A DNA stretch of 64,000 nucleotides, taken from assembly GCA_016802295.1 (NCBI GenBank), contig JAESIW010000203.1:472264-536263 (forward strand), written 5' to 3'. The notes under the pieces were generated by a model, which ran no database searches, was not told where the DNA came from, and worked only from the letters and a program-made list of their open reading frames with translations. Each line of letters begins with the position of its first letter. Positions within the stretch are counted from its first letter, which is position 1. Source of the DNA: Brachionus rotundiformis (taxonomy: Eukaryota; Rotifera; Eurotatoria; Ploima; Brachionidae). Of this stretch, positions 56,355 to 64,000 are shown piece by piece. The translations under genes and the position numbers were made by a program.

Positions 56355-58830
56355 ATAGAAGCCAAAAAAATAACGAGTGGCGAACCAAATAGCAAGCATT
56401 TTTTTCTAATAGGGAATTTTTCTTATCTTATTTTCAAATGATATTAATTGAAATAAATCTTAATTATTTTTAAAAATTCCTAATTGTTTTAGGCAAACAA
56501 AATGCAACATATATCAATATATGGTAAATTTGAGCTTTTTGTCTAAATGAAAATGATGATTTAATTAAGAAAAAATATTTTAAATTCAAATGTCTATATG
56601 CTCATATAATAAGTCAACTCCAAATTTGATTTATTGTATTTTAAAATCAAATCAAATAAAATATCTATTTCGCAATTAGATTCAAAACTACTACTTTTCA
56701 TTTTCTATTGATGAATTAGTAACAAATTTCAGGGCATAAATTGCTTAAAATATTGATCATTAATTCTAAGATAGAATAAGGATTTAAAACAGTTTATTTT
56801 TTTCTTGTTTACCTCTTATTCCTAATTAAAAGCTTAACTACTTAATTACAAAAATTAACTTTTACGATCATTAATTTAAAAAAAGAAAGATGGAAAAAAT
56901 TTTTTTCTTCTAAAAAATATAGCTTTGTTGAACTTGAGGTCAGATGACAATTAGGCAGATAATTGACCGATGACTTTGTTGGTGTCTTCTTGATGGCCTG
57001 GAATTTGCTAAGCCTTGGCTAGATCAGTGGCGAAACTAATTATTTAGCTCAAAAAGCCATCCTATAATTTGTAATAGAAATATGCTGATCAAGCTAACAA
57101 GAATGATAATTAATCGTTTATCATCTATTAGAGATCGTCAATCAAATTGCAATTAATAGAACTGCGTCAAAATGTAGGCATATAGCTATTTATGTCAAAT
57201 AAGATCATGTCGATAATGATAGTGATCTTGTTTGCATAATTCTTTGACCATCATTCAAGTGACAAACATTTTATCAACTTGTCCAAATATTCCGATTGGT
57301 GTCAAAAGCCAAACTACAAATTAGGATAAGATTACGCGTTTATTATTCATTTTTTTCGGCTATCTTTTTCTAGTCAATTTGATGCTCATGCCCTCTACTA
57401 AAATGATAGTGGTCACTAACTGATCATCGACAATCAAGGCCAATGGATTATTTTATTTATATTCAAAAAAATATATATAAAAAAAAATATTTATTTAATT
57501 TAGAAATATATTTTAGGGAAGCTGCCTAGGTTTTATGAATCGTATTAATTGAAGCTTTAATCGGAAAGTGTTTGATTAATTTTAAAATATATTTTGGATT
57601 TTTTTGTAGAGGTTTTGGTCTTATCAAAAGAAAAAGATAGTATTCAGAAATTTTCAGGTCATAAAAACGACCACGATTTATTGTTTATTAAAAGATGATT
57701 TATTGGGAAAATGGTCTTGTAATCATTAGCTTGATTACTGGTACTTGTTTAGAAGTTTCAGTTGGTAATTTTTCATTGTAGTCACATGATAGATGCTTCT
57801 AATTGCATAGTTTTTCGATATAAGTCTTAATTATTATTATTCTTTGCCTAGCATTTGAAAAAAGATATGAACAAAAATTGTAGAAATTAAGTATATTCAA
57901 ATGACTAAATAATAATTATTTAGATGCTTTTTTTTTTAAATAGAAGAAAATTGTTTATTTATTTTAAATTAAATTAGACTTGAGCAATTAAGCGTTTATT
58001 TCACGATTTTAAATATAATTAAGTTAAGTTTGACTGCATAGAAAATTCATTTTCTAATTAGGTAAGGTAAATTTTATTTAAAAAAATTAGAAAATTTAAA
58101 TCCTATGGATTATATTTTCAGCTAAAAATTCATGCTTGGACATGAAAAAAATGACTACTAGTAAAAATCACGTGAATGAATAACAGTGAATGCACAGTGA
58201 ATCGGAACAATAGAGCCGATCCCATCACAAAGCTATTCTCTATTTCGGCTTTGCCTCGTGTCGATTAGTTTCGACCAATTAAAACACTCTATTTAAGCAG
58301 TTATTCTCCCTGAGCATTGCCTTAACACTGAAGCACATTCATTCATGTACTGCAAGAGTTGTTAATCACATGATCTGGAATGACTATGTGCTTAGCCCTG
58401 AATTGTAAGGCGTCAATTTCAAAAACTAAACATATACTAGAGATCCCCGATCTGACCGTATTCTCTTTAATCCATGTGATTGTTTTGAAAAATAAGCTCA
58501 ATAATTGCACAACATTCCAGAGCTTACTAGTTTGTGTATGATGAAGCCGGCCAGTCTGTTAACTGTAGATTGCACATTATACACCAGAGAGCTCGGCTAA
58601 TATTGAAATAATATTTTAACGACGGGTCAAGGTCAGACAATGGATAACCCTACAGACCCAGCGAAGCATTTGCACTCAAATAAAATAAGTGCAAACGTTT
58701 CACTATTTTTTTAATAATTCCTTAATAAGATTTAAATAAATGTTTTCCTTTTCTATGTTTACCGCACTATTGCTGACGTAATCATTCACAATCATAATTT
58801 AAACATTTGAAAAATAATTTTTATTTTTTT

Positions 58831-58858
58831 TCTCTCTCTCTCTCTTTCTCTCTCACTC
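58831..58858. repeat. CT microsatellite
   Basis: Runs of TCTCTC with small interruptions. Confidence 0.9.
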
Positions 58859-59695
58859 TTTATTTGGCTCTAGTTTTAGTATTAATAAAAATCGTAATGG
58901 GTAATTTAATTTTATATTATTTTTAATTATATTTAAAATAGGAGATATATTAAATTTAAGTTATCGTTTAGAGTTGCAATTAAAAATTTAATTAGACATA
59001 AATGAAGCTGGAATAAAAGGCATCGAGTGAGCGATGGCATTTAGGATTTATGAGAGAGGGATATTTTGATTTGAGTTTTAGAAAATAAACAATGAGTGAA
59101 CACCTTTTGGTGTTCGATAGTCGGGCCCGCGAATAAATCATTTAATTAGATTTAGAAAGAGAAAATAAGTAATATAAAAAATAGCTCTCTTACAAAAAAA
59201 TAAATTAGCATTAATTAATTGATTAATAAAATTTTGATTTTTTTCTTTTTTTTCTTTAATTTTTCAAATTTAGTGAGCTGAGCCAATGAGAGCTAATTAG
59301 GAGCGCCGAAGCCAATCAAAAGGTAGACTTAAAATTAAGACTAACTACTATTGGCTTGCGATCAATCTTATTCCTAATTGGAGAAAATTAGCTCTTATTC
59401 AAATTAATGTGCCTTGCCCCCCTCCAATAATTCTTAACTCTCTTTGCTAAATATATATATATATTTTTATTCTATTTTGTTGTTATTGTTGCTAGTTTAA
59501 ATTTGAATGATAGAAAAAGTAATAAAAAAAAAATTAGAAAAAAAATTTACAATAAGAAGAAATAGAAAAATTTATATATATTTGTAAATATATGTCAAAT
59601 AGGAAAAAATTGTATACAAAAAAATAAATTTTTTATATAACATAAATCTATAAAATAAGTTAATTAAAAAAATTAAATTGTTTTATTTTCTTATG

Positions 59696-61106
<1,411 letters not shown>

Positions 61107-63539
61107 CTCCTTCCGGGGCCTCTTAATGGCCCATTTCCTTGTTTCTATTATTCTTAATAAACACACATACACACACAGACACACACACGTTTTATTGTTT
61201 GATTCTGAACAAAGCCAATATTAAAATAATATATATTTATCAAAATAAAAAAGAAAAAGGATGCCAAATAATTTTATTTAATTTAATCTATTCTAATTTA
61301 AATTGGATATTATTTTCTCTTTTCCGTGATGTTTAAAAACTAATTGGCACAAATGGTTGTTTTTAATTTTTTATATTATATATATATATTTTTTTTCAAT
61401 TTTAATTAGCAACATTAGACATTACATGCTGTTGACAGTACAGTGACTAGTTTACGGTCGAGATTGATTGTATATTTTGATTTTGTTTTTTAGTTGTTTT
61501 TTATTTTTCTTAATATGTAACTTTATAATTTTCATCTCAATTTTATTTTAGCTGTTTTTGTATTTTTTTCTTATTATGGGCAAAGTTAAATTTAAATAGT
61601 TTTTTTTTTGTTTTTTGTTGGTATTTTAAAGAATAAAACTTGAAAAAAAGCAATACACATCTTTCCTTGAAAAAGCTCATCGTACATGCATAGAGGCCAA
61701 TGCGCACACAGTTCATGTTCAAACATGTTTTTAGTCTCTCTCTCTCTGAACAGGGTGTGCACTGTTTTTAGCAGTTAGTTGATCACTGCCTTTTTGAAAT
61801 ATGCTCGAGAGAGACACTGTAAGAGAGGAAAGCGCGTACGAGAGATCGAGAAATTCTTGGGCACAGTCACGGAAAACACTGCGCTCTAGTAGCCAGGTCT
61901 CTGGTGATCTTTAAAACTTGACTTCACTTTATTTTATTTATACATATTATGTATTATTAATTTTTGTTTTTTTTTTTATTATTTCAATTAAAAAAAAAGA
62001 TGTTAAAATTATAATGTTGGTTATTTGTTTAGATCATTCAAAATTTTTTTTTAGTTTTTATCAAGACTATCATGGGACTAAAAGGGAGGCTAACGACCAT
62101 TCCAAACTGCTCGCGGTTCTCCACTAACTATTATTTTAATAAAAAAAATTATTTTATTTATTCATTTAATAAACACTCTTGAAAATATTTCTTTTTTGTT
62201 TAACTAATTTATTTTGACTCTTCTTGAGCACAGAAATAATTTTTGCTAAGATTAATAATATAAAGAGAAATTAAATAATAAAAAATCTAATTTACAATTC
62301 CGAACTACCTGAGTTCGAAACCGGGCTTTATTCCTATTTTTATTAAGCATGATTTAGCAATGAGTTTAATTCATGCCTATGACAATAAGGCGCTTTTGAC
62401 TAGAATAATCAAATTCAAATAAACACCAATCTAGTTTTAATTGTATTTGCTATTTATTTTAATTAAATTTAAATTAAGCTTAATAAAGTTGACGCTGCAA
62501 GTAATGAGGACTTTTGAATAAAGAGGTAAAACGAACTAGTCGGAATTAATTCAAGTTTTAGTTGAAGGCGTTTTGACTTATCAAAGCCTAATAAAGCTAA
62601 AGAATGGCAGCGGTAAACTATTTAGAAACTAGTCTAGCATTTAATGAATGATGAATATCTTAATATATATATTACTTTTAATAATATACAATTATTCATC
62701 CGTTTCTAAATCGATTGAAGTATATGATATTTTTGACTTTTCTTTTTTTTTTTATTTTTATTTTTCTGAATTAAAGAGGTATTTTTGATTAGGTGAAACA
62801 ATAATTTCTATTTTATTTGCATTTAGTGTTTATTTATTTATTTTTAAATGCTTAAATTAAAATTTTAAATTGTTTACATCTAATTTAATTCAAATTTTTC
62901 CTAAACTCGAACGCCATTAATTTATGCCAGTGATAATGGCTTCGGGTTTTAGATTGGCACATTTATTTAAATTTGATATTTAAAGATTTGGTACATTTAA
63001 GAACTAAGTTGTTTATAAGAATTTAATAAGTTAATTAGAATTAATGAATGATACACAATATATATTTTGATAAATGAAAAATGAGTCTTGGAATCACAAA
63101 GAGTCCGCTAATAAAAGAGCCTCGCTATTCCAGACGATTTAAATTGAAATAGCCCTTGCTAATGGCCTCTTTTGAACAAAATAAACAACAAACACTTAAA
63201 ATCAGAGCCTATCACTTTGGCAGAGTACTTAATCTTCTGATAACTGGTTTATGTCTATCTATTAAGAGTAATTATCTGTCTGATATTCACTTTTTGCCTC
63301 TAAAAAACCAGAAACCTAATTTCAAACAGAATAGCGCGACTCTATCTAATCAAATCAAATTGGACAGAGACAAAATCTTGCAATTAATTTATGCAATTTT
63401 TTTTTCATCATCCTTGTGGTGTTTTATTGAAATAAATATTTATTTTTTGGTTTTTGAAATGTTGACTTTTTACCAAATTTTACTTTACATCATCCGAGAG
63501 GTGTTTTTTGAAATAAATAAATAAACAAATAATGATAAT
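61107..63539. other. Region downstream of Msx
   Basis: It contains a CA microsatellite (61163-61190), CT repeats near 61736-61750, and a less AT-rich non-coding patch at about 61660-61915. A B-box-like GAGTTCGAAACCGG at about 62311 may be a decayed SINE. No supported gene. Confidence 0.55.
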
Positions 63540-63830
63540 AATTTATCAGTTCAGTTGGTTCGATCAGCTGGCATTTGATATCAAGTGGTCACATGATCAA
63601 GGTTCAAATCCTTCTGGATCAAGTGGATAGCTGATCGGAAAAAACTATACTTGGGCTCTTCTGCAAGCGCTTAGGACTAACGACCCAGCTGCACAGGTAT
63701 CAAAGAGTTACAGATAAATGAAAATATGGCCCTATGCTCCAGAAGGAGCGTTGCTGGCCAAGAGGCATCTAAGGGAGTGTCCGGGATCATAGTGATATTC
63801 AGGCGTAATTAAATTTGGCCGATAAGGAGA
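63540..63830 (+). mobile_element. tRNA-derived SINE
   Basis: An RNA polymerase III A box (CAGTTCAGTTGG, 63547-63558) and a perfect B box (GGTTCAAATCC, 63601-63611) are spaced as in a tRNA. They are followed by a non-tRNA body. The body contains, near 63725-63760, a segment reading MALCSRRSVAG in one frame, similar to the end of the retrotransposon remnant at 25097-25156. The exact 3' end is not clear. Confidence 0.6.
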
Positions 63831-64000
63831 TAATTATTTTAAAGATAATATCAAAGTCAAATATAAAAGTATTTTATTTTTTTAATTTGAGATTATGCTA
63901 TGTCCATAATTAGACATATCATTTTAATAGATAGTAACACCTTGTAAGTCAAAAAAGAAAATCAATCATTATCCATTTTGCTTGACTTTGTTCATAGATC
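63831..64000. other. AT-rich sequence at right edge
   Basis: Nothing recognised. Confidence 0.5.

Noticed and set aside
61918..62127. Open frame ending KREANDHSKLLAVLH
   Set aside because: The upstream half is AT noise and no homology is recognised. A short remnant is possible but cannot be supported.

Overview
This window is nuclear DNA of an invertebrate animal. It is very AT-rich, with mostly short GT-AG introns (often 50-150 bp), lower-AT exons, two homeobox genes and standard metazoan housekeeping genes. The composition and compact introns would suit a monogonont rotifer (Brachionus-like), but other AT-rich spiralians are possible and the sequence alone does not settle it. There is one assembly gap (11869-12196).

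Layout. 1-914 (-): 5' part of an unknown serine-rich single-pass membrane protein that runs off the left edge. 4200-5348 (-): a two-exon class A GPCR. 10068-12624 (+): a secreted zinc carboxypeptidase A-type gene of eleven exons, interrupted by the gap. 13285-23014 (+): two tandem copies of a PP1 catalytic subunit plus COMMD5 unit. 28583-30331 (+): Hmx (NK5) homeobox gene. 35386-36807 (-): a third PP1 gene. 37969-40977 (-): hexokinase with an N-terminal membrane segment and two candidate alternative last exons. 47123-53475 (-): condensin I subunit NCAPD2, reassembled here from six exons. 59706-61106 (+): Msx homeobox gene. The rest is AT-rich intergenic sequence with remnants of mobile elements (non-LTR retrotransposon 3' ends, a tRNA-derived SINE, a 501-bp hAT-like MITE) and a few less AT-rich islands that could be regulatory.

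Most notable points. (1) Three PP1 genes share an almost identical core, introns included, while their first and last exons and the neighbouring COMMD5 copies have diverged. This is the pattern expected of repeated gene conversion confined to about 1.1 kb. (2) Hexokinase has two in-phase terminal exons, each coding for its own version of the C-terminal ATP-site segment. (3) Hmx and Msx lie about 29 kb apart in the same orientation, which fits retained ancestral NK-cluster linkage, with housekeeping genes between them. No virus, toxin, CRISPR, rRNA or intact tRNA gene was seen.
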